Source: Streptomyces ambofaciens ATCC 23877 (lineage in GTDB: Bacteria; Actinomycetota; Actinomycetes; Streptomycetales; Streptomycetaceae). Taken from it: a stretch of 64,000 nt of DNA. Below the pieces are notes generated by a model. It searched no databases. It was given only the letters and a program-made list of their open reading frames with translations, and was not told the origin of the DNA. Below, piece after piece: positions 34,994 to 44,500 of this stretch. The stretch lies in assembly GCF_001267885.1 (NCBI RefSeq), contig NZ_CP012382.1, forward strand, positions 1,723,001-1,787,000. Direction: 5' to 3'. A program made the position numbers and the translations under genes. Numbering within the stretch: position 1 is the first letter of the stretch; the number at the start of each line of letters is the position of its first letter.

Positions 34994-36622
34994 TCAGGAC
35001 GGGCGGGCCATGGCCTTGACGAAGGCGCGCTCCACGTCGGCCGCGGACAGCACGCCGTAGATCTCGCCGGTCTCCTCGACCACCAGGTACTCGGTGGCCG
35101 GGTTGGCGCGCAGGGCGTCCAGGAGTTCCTCGCCCGAGAGCTCGGCCGAGACGCGCATGCCGTCGGTGAGGTCCTGGGCGAGGCCGCTGACCGGCACCCA
35201 GGGGCGGCGGTGCTCGGGTACGCCGACGATGGCGGCCTCGCGGACCAGGGAGACGGGGATGCCGTCGGCGTCCACGACGACCAGGGCGCGGGCCCCCGAG
35301 GCGTTGGCACGCCGCAGGGCTTCGGAGAGCGGCGTGTCGGCCGGGACGGGGACGGCGCGCCGGGTGAGGGCGCGGGCGCGCAGCTCCGGGAGGTGTTCGC
35401 GCAGGCGGGCCATGCGGAGGCTGTTCCCGGCGCCGGTCCAGATGATCGCGGCGAGGATCGCGGCGAGCAGGGCGTCCATCACCGTGTCCATGCCGACGTC
35501 GTCCACGGCGCCGGAGCCGAGGGCGCTGGTGACCAGGGGCAGTCCGACCAGGACGGCGATGGCGAGGGCCCGGCCGACCCAGGCCGCGGCGACCGTGCCG
35601 GTCATCGGCTTGCCGGTGATCTTCCAGACGACGGCACGGAGCATCCGGCCGCCGTCGAGCGGGAGACCGGGGAGCAGGTTGAACGCGGCCACGAGGAGGT
35701 TGGAGATCATCAGGCCGGCCAGCAGCACGCCGGGGACCGTGCCGGGCTCGACGGGGAGCATGGCGACGTAGAAGACGCCGGCCAGGACGAGGGAGAGCAG
35801 CGGGCCGACGAAGGCCAGCACGAACTCGCGGCCGGGGGTCTCGGCCTCCTTCTCGATCTCGGAGACGCCGCCGAAGAACTGGAGCTGGATGCGGCGGACC
35901 GGGAGCTTGAAGCGGAGGGCGGCGATGGTGTGGGCCAGCTCGTGGACGAGGACGGACGCGTAGAAGGCGACCGCGAAGAAGAGGGAGACCAGGTAGCGGG
36001 CGGCGCCCAGCTCGGGCAGCACGCGGTCCAGCTGGCCGCCGAACACCCAGGTGATCAGGGCGGCGACCAGGAACCAGCTGGGCGCGACGTACACGGGCAC
36101 GCCGAAGGGCCGGCCCATCAGCAGCCCGCCGCCGGGCTCCGGCCGCCGCTGCGGCGGCCTTCCCGGACCGGTCCCCTGAGCGTGGGCATCGGCACGGGGA
36201 CGGTCGGGGTGGGCGTCGTAAGGACCGTGACCCGGCTCCACGGGCGGTGGGGAGGGGCGGTCACCTCCCGGTGTACCGGGGCCCTGCGCCTCGGGACGTG
36301 GTGTGCCGGGAGCCGGGGTGCCGGGGCCCGGGGTGCCGGAACCCGGTGTACCGGAACCCGGTGACGGCGGGCTCTGCGTCTCCGGACCCGGTGTCGGCGC
36401 GTCCGGTGTCGACGCGTGTTCCCCGGTCGCCGGTCCGGGGTGCTCGCCCGGGGCCGCGTCCGCCGGCCGGGGCGGCCGGGCCGCGGGGCGTTCCCCGGGC
36501 GGACCGGAATCCGCGGGGTCCGGCCGTGCGGAGCCGGTGGCCGGGGCCGTGGAGCTCGCCTCGGGCTCGGCCGGCTCCTCGCTGCCGGACCGCGGCTGCC
36601 CGTTCCCGCCGCTCACGTCCAC
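34994..36622 (-). CDS. Site-2 protease family metalloprotease with CBS pair
   Basis: A 542-residue membrane protease. Residues 1-165 are disordered and rich in Pro, Gly, Thr and Ala, with repeated GTPG units (about 91-120). The zinc site is HELAH at 227-231, with the third ligand in LLPGLPLDGGRML (Asp323), between membrane helices. The C-terminal 130 residues are a pair of CBS domains (RAVPVPADTPLSEALRRA and AELSGEELLDALRANP). It resembles the Rip3-type, soluble-CBS class of S2P, which cleaves membrane-bound regulators or anti-sigma factors; the target is unknown. The GTG at 36622 has GAGGGG upstream. It is divergent from the RecB-type nuclease. Confidence 0.9.
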   Translation of the reverse strand: MDVSGGNGQPRSGSEEPAEPEASSTAPATGSARPDPADSGPPGERPAARPPRPADAAPGEHPGPATGEHASTPDAPTPGPETQSPPSPGSGTPGSGTPGPGTPAPGTPRPEAQGPGTPGGDRPSPPPVEPGHGPYDAHPDRPRADAHAQGTGPGRPPQRRPEPGGGLLMGRPFGVPVYVAPSWFLVAALITWVFGGQLDRVLPELGAARYLVSLFFAVAFYASVLVHELAHTIAALRFKLPVRRIQLQFFGGVSEIEKEAETPGREFVLAFVGPLLSLVLAGVFYVAMLPVEPGTVPGVLLAGLMISNLLVAAFNLLPGLPLDGGRMLRAVVWKITGKPMTGTVAAAWVGRALAIAVLVGLPLVTSALGSGAVDDVGMDTVMDALLAAILAAIIWTGAGNSLRMARLREHLPELRARALTRRAVPVPADTPLSEALRRANASGARALVVVDADGIPVSLVREAAIVGVPEHRRPWVPVSGLAQDLTDGMRVSAELSGEELLDALRANPATEYLVVEETGEIYGVLSAADVERAFVKAMARPS

Positions 36623-36796
36623 GGTGTCCCCTCGTTCGAAGCGTCTCCCGCGCCTGCCGGACGGGAGGGTCTCGTCTCGATGGTATGCGTCCGTCGTGGC
36701 CCGTTGGCTCCGGCACCCCCGTGCTCCCCTTCTGTCGCACGGGTCGGAGCCGCGGGGCGGGGGCACTGTCAGTCGCGGGCCGTAAGGTCTGTGGGC

Positions 36797-37795
36797 ATGG
36801 AGACGAGCATCGAGGATGTCGCGGAGGACGCCGGTGGGGCCGCCCGACCGGCGATGACGGCGACGGGCCTCTCGGGCCCCGCGGGCCCGACGACCGGCGC
36901 GGCGGCGGACGTGGCCGCCGCGGCCCCCGCGCCCACCCCCGCGGCCGTGGCGCCCGCCTCGCTCTCGCCCTCCCGGGCCGGCGACTTCATGCAGTGCCCG
37001 CTGCTGTACCGGTTCCGGGTCATCGACCGCCTCCCGGAGAAGCCGAGCGAGGCCGCGACCAGGGGCACCCTGGTGCACGCGGTGCTCGAGCGGCTCTTCG
37101 ACGCCCCGGCGGCCGAGCGCACCGCACCGCGGGCGAAGGCCCTGGTCCCCGGTCAGTGGGACCGTCTGCGGGAGAGCAGGCCGGAGGTCGGGGAGCTGTT
37201 CGCCGACGACCCGGCGGGCGAGCGGCTGGCGCAGTGGCTCGGCGAGGCCGAGCGGCTCGTCGAACGCTGGTTCACCCTTGAGGACCCGAGCCGGCTGGAG
37301 CCCGCCGAGCGGGAGCTGTTCGTGGAGACCGAGCTGGACTCGGGTCTGCGTCTGCGCGGCATCATCGACCGGGTCGACGTGGCCCCCACCGGCGAGGTGC
37401 GGATCGTCGACTACAAGACGGGCAAGGCGCCCCGGCCGCAGTACGCCGAAGGCGCCCTGTTCCAGATGAAGTTCTACGCCCTGGTGGTGTGGCGGCTGAA
37501 GAAGGTCGTCCCGCGCCGACTGCAGCTCGTCTATCTCGGCAGTGGTGACGTGCTCACCTACGATCCGGTCCTCGCCGACCTGGAGCGGGTCGAGCGCAAA
37601 CTGCTGGCGCTGTGGGAGGCCATCCGGCTGGCGACCGAGACGGGCGACTGGCGCCCGCGGCCCACCAAGCTGTGCGGCTGGTGCGACCACCAGGCGCACT
37701 GTCCGGAGTTCGGCGGCACTCCCCCGCCCTATCCACTGCCCGTGAGGGCGGCCGACCCCGGTGACGGCGGACAGGGCAGAATGGGGCCGGACTAG
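36797..37795 (+). CDS. RecB-family PD-(D/E)XK nuclease with probable Fe-S cluster
   Basis: A 332-residue nuclease. Catalytic elements are RGTLVHAVLERL (motif with His), GIIDRVDVAP and RIVDYKTGK (D-x-K type). Cys67 in MQCPLLYRF pairs with the C-terminal CGWCDHQAHC to give four Cys that could hold a 4Fe-4S cluster, as in AddB and Cas4. The N-terminal 55 residues are Ala/Pro-rich. The ATG at 36797 is preferred because the upstream frame overlaps the divergent S2P gene. It ends 14 bp before the response regulator gene. Likely DNA repair, not a defence gene by context. Confidence 0.9.
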   Translation: METSIEDVAEDAGGAARPAMTATGLSGPAGPTTGAAADVAAAAPAPTPAAVAPASLSPSRAGDFMQCPLLYRFRVIDRLPEKPSEAATRGTLVHAVLERLFDAPAAERTAPRAKALVPGQWDRLRESRPEVGELFADDPAGERLAQWLGEAERLVERWFTLEDPSRLEPAERELFVETELDSGLRLRGIIDRVDVAPTGEVRIVDYKTGKAPRPQYAEGALFQMKFYALVVWRLKKVVPRRLQLVYLGSGDVLTYDPVLADLERVERKLLALWEAIRLATETGDWRPRPTKLCGWCDHQAHCPEFGGTPPPYPLPVRAADPGDGGQGRMGPD

Positions 37796-37809
37796 CGAAG
37801 GAGACTTAC

Positions 37810-38481
37810 GTGGCCATCCGCGTCCTACTGGTCGACGACCAGCCGCTGCTGCGCACGGGCTTCCGGATGATTCTGGAGGCGGAGCAGGACCTCGCGGTCG
37901 TCGGCGAGGCCGGAGACGGCCTCCAGGCACTCGACCAGGTGCGGGCGCTCCAGCCCGATGTGGTGTTGATGGACATCCGCATGCCGCGGATGGACGGTGT
38001 CGAGGCGACCCGGCAGATCACCGGGCCCGAGCGGGACGGCCCGGCGAAGGTGCTGGTGCTGACCACCTTCGACCTCGACGAGTACGTGGTGGAGGCGCTG
38101 AAGGCGGGCGCCAGCGGCTTCCTGCTGAAGGACGCCCCGGCCAACGAACTGGTGCAGGCCATCCGCGTGGTGGCGAACGGCGAGGCGATGCTCGCGCCGA
38201 GCATCACCCGGCGGCTGCTCGACAAGTACGCCACGCATCTGCCCTCCGGGGACGACCCCGTGCCGAACACGTTGCACACCCTCACCGAGCGTGAGGTCGA
38301 GGTGCTGAAGCTGGTGGCCCGCGGTCTGTCCAACGCGGAGATCGCCGCCGACCTCTTCGTCAGCGAGACCACGGTCAAGACCCACGTCGGTCACGTGCTG
38401 ACCAAGCTGGGCCTGCGCGACCGGGTGCAGGCCGCGGTGTACGCGTACGAGAGCGGTCTGGTCCGTCCCGGCGCGCAGTAG
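37810..38481 (+). CDS. NarL/FixJ-type response regulator (orphan)
   Basis: 223 residues. The receiver domain has Asp9-Asp10 and the phospho-acceptor Asp55 in VVLMDIRMPRMDG, then the Thr and Lys switch residues (VLVLTTFD and GFLLKDAP). The C-terminal LuxR-type HTH is LTEREVEVLKLVARGLSNAE. No histidine kinase gene is adjacent. It starts with a GTG at 37810, 14 bp after the nuclease gene, so the two are probably one transcript. Targets are unknown. Confidence 0.95.
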   Translation: MAIRVLLVDDQPLLRTGFRMILEAEQDLAVVGEAGDGLQALDQVRALQPDVVLMDIRMPRMDGVEATRQITGPERDGPAKVLVLTTFDLDEYVVEALKAGASGFLLKDAPANELVQAIRVVANGEAMLAPSITRRLLDKYATHLPSGDDPVPNTLHTLTEREVEVLKLVARGLSNAEIAADLFVSETTVKTHVGHVLTKLGLRDRVQAAVYAYESGLVRPGAQ

Positions 38482-38563
38482 CAGGCCGGCCGGGCTCCTA
38501 TGCGGCACGACCCGTACGAGGCACAGCGCCCGACCCGCGGCACGAGCCCTCACCCCGTCACCA

Positions 38564-38603
38564 CGAAGGGCGCCCTCTTCCCACGGGAAGAGGGCGCCCT
38601 TCG
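38564..38603. terminator. Bidirectional hairpin between response regulator and lipoprotein genes
   Basis: CGAAGGGCGCCCTCTTCCC at 38564-38582 and its exact complement at 38585-38603. It lies between the 3' ends of two convergent genes and can serve both. Confidence 0.85.
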
Positions 38604-38623
38604 GGTCGTGTCCGGCGGGGACG

Positions 38624-40228
38624 TCAGCCGCTCACGCCCCGGCCCAGCTCCCACACCTGGAGGGTGGAGGAGGAGTTGAGGACGTAGGCCGTGCCCGTGA
38701 TGTCGTCGCGTGCGGCGACGTACTGCTTGCCCTGCCACAGCGGGATCACCGGGACGTCGGTGGCGGTGATCTCCTGGATCTCGTTGAGGCTGTCCACGGC
38801 GGAGAGCCGGTCGGCCTCACGACGGGACTCGGGGATCAGGGTGTTGCGGATCTGCGGGTTCGCGTACGGCGAGTTGAGGGTGTTGTCCTTGTCGAGGAAC
38901 GGCGCGATGAAGCTGTCGGCGTCCGGGAAGTCGGGGAACCAGCCCATGCCGAAGACGTCGTACTCGCCCTTCAGCTCCGCCGGGCGGAACTTGTCCCAGG
39001 GAGCCCCCTGGATGTCGACGTCGAAGAGACCGCTGTCGTTCAACTGCTTCTGCAGCTGCTCGAACTCCTGCTTGGTGGCGGCACCGTAGTGGTCCGTCGT
39101 GTAGTGCATCGTGAGCTTCACGGGCGTGTTGACGCCCGCGTCCTCCAACAGGCCCTTGGCCTTGTCCGTACTCGGGTCGCCGTACTTGTTGAAGAACGAG
39201 TTGGAGTGGCCGGTGATGGTGGCCGGGACCATCGAGTACAGCGGTTCGGCCTGGGAGCCGTAGACCGCGGAGACGAGTTCGCTGCGGTTGATGAGCTGGG
39301 CCATCGCCTGGCGGACGGCCTTGTCCTTCACCGTCGCCGCGTCCGTGTTGAAGCCCAGGTAGCGGATCTCGAGACCGGCCACCTCGACCAGGTCGACGTC
39401 GGAGTCCGTGGCGTTGGAGAGCTTCTGGATCTGGTCCGGCGTCATCGCACGGGTCATCACGTCGATGTCACCCTTGTCGAGCGCCTTGCCCATGGCGTCG
39501 GCGTCCTCGAACGACACGACCTCGACCTTGTCGTTGTTCACCGTGAGACTCCCCTTGTAGTCGGGGTTCTTGGTGAACACGGCCTTGGTCATCTCGTCGC
39601 CCTCGACCTCGGCCTTCATCGTGTACGGCCCGGAGCCGTCCAGTTCGAAGCCCTCGCGCAGCTTGCCCTTCTCGTAGTCGTCCGGGTTGACGATGCCGGC
39701 GACCGGGGTCGACAGCTTGTACGGGAAGGTGGCGTCGGCGGTCTTGAGGTGGAAGATGACCTCGCTGTCGCCCTGCGTCTCGATCGTGTCGACGGTCGAG
39801 AGCAGACCGAACACCTGGCTGTCCGCCTTGATGGACAGGGCGCGCTCGATGGAGTACTTCACGTCCTCCGCGGTGACGGCGTCGCCGTTGGCGAACTTCA
39901 GACCGTCACGCAGGGTGCACGAGTAGCGCTCGTTGCCGGTGTCGGTGAAACCGCACTGCTCGGCGGCCTCGGGCACGGGTTCACCGTCGCCGCGGGGCTG
40001 GATCATCAGGGTCTGCGTGGTCTGACGCAGGATGTTCCAGGTGCCGACGTCGTAGGCGAACGCCGGGTCGAGGGGCGCGGGTGCGTCCTCGGAGGCGGTG
40101 AACCGGTCCGTGGTGCCGACGACGATCGCGTCCCCGCCGCCGCTGCCGCTGTCGGAGTCGCCGCAGGCGGCGAGCACCGGCGCGAGCAGGCCGACGACGG
40201 CCGGCAGCACCAAAGTCTTGCGGTTCAT
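38624..40228 (-). CDS. ABC transporter family 5 solute-binding lipoprotein (orphan)
   Basis: A 534-residue DppA/OppA-like lipoprotein. The signal peptide ends in LAAC with the lipid Cys22. The body shows YSCTLRDGLKFANGDAVTAEDVKYSIERAL, the family 5 signature, DGSGPYTM, and RQAMAQLINRSELV. It should bind peptides or related solutes outside the cell. No permease or ATPase gene is in the neighbourhood, so it must share a transporter encoded elsewhere or act as a sensor. The ATG at 40228 has TGGAGAAA upstream. Confidence 0.93.
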   Translation of the reverse strand: MNRKTLVLPAVVGLLAPVLAACGDSDSGSGGGDAIVVGTTDRFTASEDAPAPLDPAFAYDVGTWNILRQTTQTLMIQPRGDGEPVPEAAEQCGFTDTGNERYSCTLRDGLKFANGDAVTAEDVKYSIERALSIKADSQVFGLLSTVDTIETQGDSEVIFHLKTADATFPYKLSTPVAGIVNPDDYEKGKLREGFELDGSGPYTMKAEVEGDEMTKAVFTKNPDYKGSLTVNNDKVEVVSFEDADAMGKALDKGDIDVMTRAMTPDQIQKLSNATDSDVDLVEVAGLEIRYLGFNTDAATVKDKAVRQAMAQLINRSELVSAVYGSQAEPLYSMVPATITGHSNSFFNKYGDPSTDKAKGLLEDAGVNTPVKLTMHYTTDHYGAATKQEFEQLQKQLNDSGLFDVDIQGAPWDKFRPAELKGEYDVFGMGWFPDFPDADSFIAPFLDKDNTLNSPYANPQIRNTLIPESRREADRLSAVDSLNEIQEITATDVPVIPLWQGKQYVAARDDITGTAYVLNSSSTLQVWELGRGVSG

Positions 40229-40671
40229 GCTCGAGTTTCTCCAGAGCTGTCGGTCCGTGTATCCGGCATGCAGGGGTGTCGCGGCGGATCACGGGGGTAG
40301 TGGCCGATGTTCTCGCGACGAGATTAGTCCGCGCCCGCACGGGGGTTCGCAGCCAGTGGAGTTGAGGGCTCATCACGGAGCGAAACCGGGTGCGGACACA
40401 CCGAAAACCCGACAGTGGAAGGATTAGTGCAGGCTTTCACCAATCAGGACACAAGGGCGCCTCGACAACGTTCGCCAAGCCCGGAACAGCACACCTACGC
40501 CCTCATGTCGACCCCGCGCAAGGTGGCGAACGTCACACTTCGGTCGGGTCGACGAGTGCTCCTATTCAGCCATCCTGAACGGCCGCAATTCCCCACCCGT
40601 CTCCCCCTGTTGACGCGGACACGCAGTTCCCGGAATTACCGCGTTATCGGCGCCGCACGCTCGGTGAACAC
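40229..40671. other. Gene-free stretch upstream of the solute-binding lipoprotein
   Basis: 443 bp with a lower GC content than its flanks. It holds the promoter of the lipoprotein gene. A plus-strand frame at 40415-40675 has poor codon bias and is not accepted. I see no RNA gene or repeat. Confidence 0.6.
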
Positions 40672-41373
40672 CTAGCGCATTCGTGTGATCAGGCCGCGCA
40701 GAAATGCCAGGTCGACCTCTTCCAGCGAGCCGACCACCGTGCGCCGGAGCGCCGGGGTGATGGGCGCGACCGAGGGCACGGCCACGACGTGGCAGCCCGC
40801 GGCCTCGGCGGCGGCGACCCCGGTCGCGGTGTCCTCCACGACGGCGCACCGGGCCGGGTCCACGCCGAGTCCGGTCGCGGCGGCCAGGTACGGGTCGGGG
40901 TGCGGCTTGGTGCGGGGCACCTCGTCGCCGGCGACGGTGAGGGCGAAGTACTGGGGGCCGAGCGAGGCGAGGACGCGGTCGATGATGCGTCGGTGCGAGG
41001 CGGAGACCAGGGCCGTGGGGATCTCGTGCGCGGCGAGCTCGGCGAGCAGCCGGGCGGCTCCCGGCATGAGCGGCAGGGCGCGGTCGATGCGCTGCTCGAA
41101 GCCGTCGTTGAGCAGCACGCTCAGCTCGGCGAGGGTGATGTCGGCCCCGGTCGCCTCGATCAGGAAGCCGGCGCTGCGGCTCATGGGACCGCCGACGACC
41201 ACATGGCGCCACGAGTCGTCCAGGGTGTGACCGAGGGAGGCGAAGACCTCCACCTCGACGTCCCACCAGAAGCCCTCGGTGTCCACCAGGGTGCCGTCCA
41301 TGTCGAGCAGCACGGCCTGCAGGGCGGAGCCTTCGGCCGTACGGGTTCCGAGTGCGGGGACCGTACTGGTCAT
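40672..41373 (-). CDS. HAD-superfamily hydrolase (beta-phosphoglucomutase/phosphatase-like)
   Basis: A 233-residue HAD enzyme. Motif I is VLLDMDGTLVDTE with nucleophile Asp24 and Asp26. Motif II is TALVSASHRR, the lysine is in PRTKPHPDPYL, and motif III is VVEDTATGVAAAEAAG. The helical cap lies between residues 30 and 100. The substrate is probably a small phosphate ester. The ATG at 41373 has an excellent AAGGAGG site. It follows metH but a hairpin lies between them. Confidence 0.93.
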   Translation of the reverse strand: MTSTVPALGTRTAEGSALQAVLLDMDGTLVDTEGFWWDVEVEVFASLGHTLDDSWRHVVVGGPMSRSAGFLIEATGADITLAELSVLLNDGFEQRIDRALPLMPGAARLLAELAAHEIPTALVSASHRRIIDRVLASLGPQYFALTVAGDEVPRTKPHPDPYLAAATGLGVDPARCAVVEDTATGVAAAEAAGCHVVAVPSVAPITPALRRTVVGSLEEVDLAFLRGLITRMR

Positions 41374-41397
41374 CCACGTACCTCCTTGAGGGACGAT

Positions 41398-41427
41398 CAG
41401 GCCGGTTCCCACGGGGGAACCGGCCTG
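41398..41427 (-). terminator. Hairpin between metH and the HAD gene
   Basis: CAGGCCGGTTCCC at 41398-41410 and its exact complement at 41415-41427 around ACGG. It sits 74 bp past the metH stop but only 25 bp before the HAD start codon, so it may be a partial terminator in a shared transcript. Confidence 0.75.
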
Positions 41428-41501
41428 CGGTGGACCGACCAGTGTACGTCGTACGGGTCGAGAACGCCTGGTGTGGCCCGTGCGGCGGGTACGGGGGGGC
41501 C

Positions 41502-44500
41502 TCAGCGGGCGTTGAAGTACTTGGCCTCCGGGTGGTGGATCACGATGGCGTCGGTGGACTGCTCGGGGTGGAGCTGGAACTCCTCCGACAGGTGGACCCC
41601 GATGCGTTCCGGCCGCAGCAGGTCGGCGATCTTGGCGCGGTCCTCCAGGTCGGGGCAGGCGCCGTAGCCGAGGGAGAAGCGGGCGCCCCGGTACTTCAGG
41701 GCGAACATGTCCTCCATCTCGGCGGGGTCCTCCCCCGCGAAGCCGAGCTCGGAGCGCACGCGCGCGTGCCAGTACTCGGCGAGGGCCTCGGCGAGCTGGA
41801 CCGACAGTCCGTGCAGTTCGAGGTAGTCGCGGTAGGCGTTGGCCTCGAACATCCGGGCCGTCTCCTCGCCGATCCGGGAGCCGACGGTGACGACCTGGAA
41901 GCCGACGACGTCGGTCTCGCCGGACTCCTCCGGGCGGAAGAAGTCCGCGAGGCACAGCCGCCGGCCGCGGCGCTGGCGCGGGAAGGTGAAGCGGGTGCGC
42001 TCGTTGCCCGCGTCGTCGAGGACGATCAGGTCGTCGTCCTTGGAGACGCAGGGGAAGTAGCCGTAGACCACGGCCGCCTCCAGCAGGTTCTCCGTCTGGA
42101 GCCGGTCCAGCAGCCCGCGCAGCCGCGGCCGGCCCTCGGTCTCGACCAGTTCCTCGTACGACGGCCCCTCGCCGGTGCGGGCCTGCTTGAGGCCCCACTG
42201 GCCCTTGAACAGGGCGCCCTCGTCGAGCCAGGACGCGTACTCCTTGAGCTGGATGCCCTTGACGACGCGCGTGCCCCGGAAGGGCGGCTCGGGGACGGGG
42301 TTGTCGACGGCGACGTCGGAGCGGACGTGTCCCTCCTCGGGCCGCTCCTCGACCTCCACCGTGGCCGCCCGCACGCGGCGCTGGCGCAGCTCGGGCAGCT
42401 GCGCGCCGGGCACGCCCCGCTTGATGCCGATCAGCGCGTCCATCAGCCGCAGGCCCTCGAAGGCGTCGCGGGCGTAGCGGACCTCGCCGTCGTAGATCTC
42501 GTGCAGGTCCTGCTCGACGTAGGCCCGGGTGAGGGCCGCGCCGCCGAGGATCACCGGGTAGTCGGCGGCCAGCTTGCGCTGGTTGAGCTCCTCCAGGTTC
42601 TCCTTCATGATCACCGTGGACTTGACCAGGAGCCCGGACATGCCGATGACGTCGGCTCGGTGCTCCTCGGCCGCCTCCAGGATGGCGGAGACGGGCTGCT
42701 TGATGCCGAGGTTGACGACGGTGTAGCCGTTGTTCGACAGGATGATGTCGACGAGGTTCTTGCCGATGTCGTGCACGTCGCCGCGGACGGTGGCCAGCAC
42801 GATCGTGCCCTTGCCGTCGTCGTCGGTCTTCTCCATGTGCGGCTCCAGGTGGGCCACCGCGGTCTTCATGACCTCGGCGGACTGGAGCACGAACGGCAGC
42901 TGCATCTGACCGGACCCGAAGAGCTCGCCGACGACCTTCATGCCGTCCAGCAGGGTCTCGTTGACGATGTCGAGGGCCGGACGCTCCTGGAGGGCCGCGT
43001 CCAGGTCCTGCTCCAGGCCGTTCTTCTCGCCGTCGATGATGCGCCGCTTGAGCCGCTCCTCCAGCGGGAGCGCGGCCAGCTCCTCGGCCTTGGACGCCTT
43101 CAGCGACTTCGCGGTGGCGCCCTCGAAGAGCTGCATGAGCTTCTGCAGCGGGTCGTAGCCCTCGCGGCGGCGGTCGTGGATCAGGTCGAGGGCGGTGGTG
43201 ACCTGCTCCTCGTCGAAGCGGGCGATCGGCAGGATCTTCGAGGCGTGCACGATCGCCGAGTCCAGGCCGGCCTTCACGCACTCGTCCAGGAAGACGGAGT
43301 TCAGCAGGATGCGGGCGGCCGGGTTGAGGCCGAAGGAGATGTTCGACAGACCGAGGGTGGTCTGCACGTCCGGGTGGCGCCGCTTCAGCTCCCGGATGCC
43401 CTCGATGGTGGCGATGCCGTCCTTGCGGGACTCCTCCTGACCGGTGCAGATGGTGAAGGTCAGACAGTCGACGAGGATGTCCGACTCGTGGATGCCCCAG
43501 TTGCCGGTCAGGTCCTCGATCAGCCGTTCGGCGATCTCGACCTTCTTCTCGGCGGTGCGGGCCTGCCCCTCCTCGTCGATGGTCAGCGCGATCAGCGCGG
43601 CGCCGTGCTCCCGCGCCAGCGCGGTGACCTTGGCGAAGCGGGACTCGGGACCGTCGCCGTCCTCGTAGTTGACGGAGTTGATCACCGCGCGGCCGCCCAG
43701 CTTCTCCAGACCGGCCCGGATCACCTCCACCTCGGTGGAGTCCAGCACGACCGGCAGCGTCGAGGCGGTCGCGAACCGACCGGCCAGCTCCTCCATGTCG
43801 GCCACCCCGTCGCGGCCCACGTAGTCCACGCACAGGTCCAGCATGTGCGCGCCCTCGCGGATCTGGTCGCGGGCGATCTCCACGCAGTCGTCCCAGCGGC
43901 CGTCCAGCATGGCCTCGCGGAACTTCTTGGACCCGTTCGCGTTCGTCCGCTCGCCGATCGCCAGGTACGACGTGTCCTGGCGGAAGGGCACCGACTGGTA
44001 GAGGGAGGCCGCGCCCGGCTCCGGGCGCGGGTGCCGCTCGGTCGGCGCGGTGCCGCGGACCCGCTCCACGACCTGCCGCAGGTGTTCGGGCGTGGTGCCG
44101 CAGCAGCCGCCCACCAGCGAGAGGCCGTACTCGCGGACGAAGGTCTCCTGGGCGTCCGCCAGCTCCGGCGCGGTCAGCGGGTAGTGGGCGCCGTCCTTGC
44201 CGAGGACGGGCAGACCGGCGTTGGGCATGCAGGACAGCGGAATGCGGGAGTGGCGGGCCAGGTAGCGCAGGTGCTCGCTCATCTCGGCCGGACCGGTCGC
44301 GCAGTTCAGCCCGATCATGTCGATGCCGAGCGGCTCCAGCGCGGTCAGGGCGGCGCCGATCTCGGAACCGAGGAGCATCGTCCCGGTGGTCTCGACCGTC
44401 ACGGACACGATCACCGGGACGTCGAGGCCGAGGGCGTCCAGGGCGCGCCGGGCGCCGAGCACGGACGCCTTGGTCTGGAGCAGGTCCTGGGTGGTCTCCA

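Noticed and set aside
36797..37795. Cas4-like CRISPR or defence nuclease
   Set aside because: Fe-S Cys pattern is shared with many repair nucleases and there is no defence context.
36623..37930. Minus-strand extension of the site-2 protease frame
   Set aside because: It overlaps the divergent RecB-type nuclease and has no family similarity; the GTG at 36622 has a ribosome site.
40415..40675. 86-residue plus-strand frame near the HAD gene
   Set aside because: Contains rare codons including TTA, low third-position GC and overlaps the HAD 3' end.
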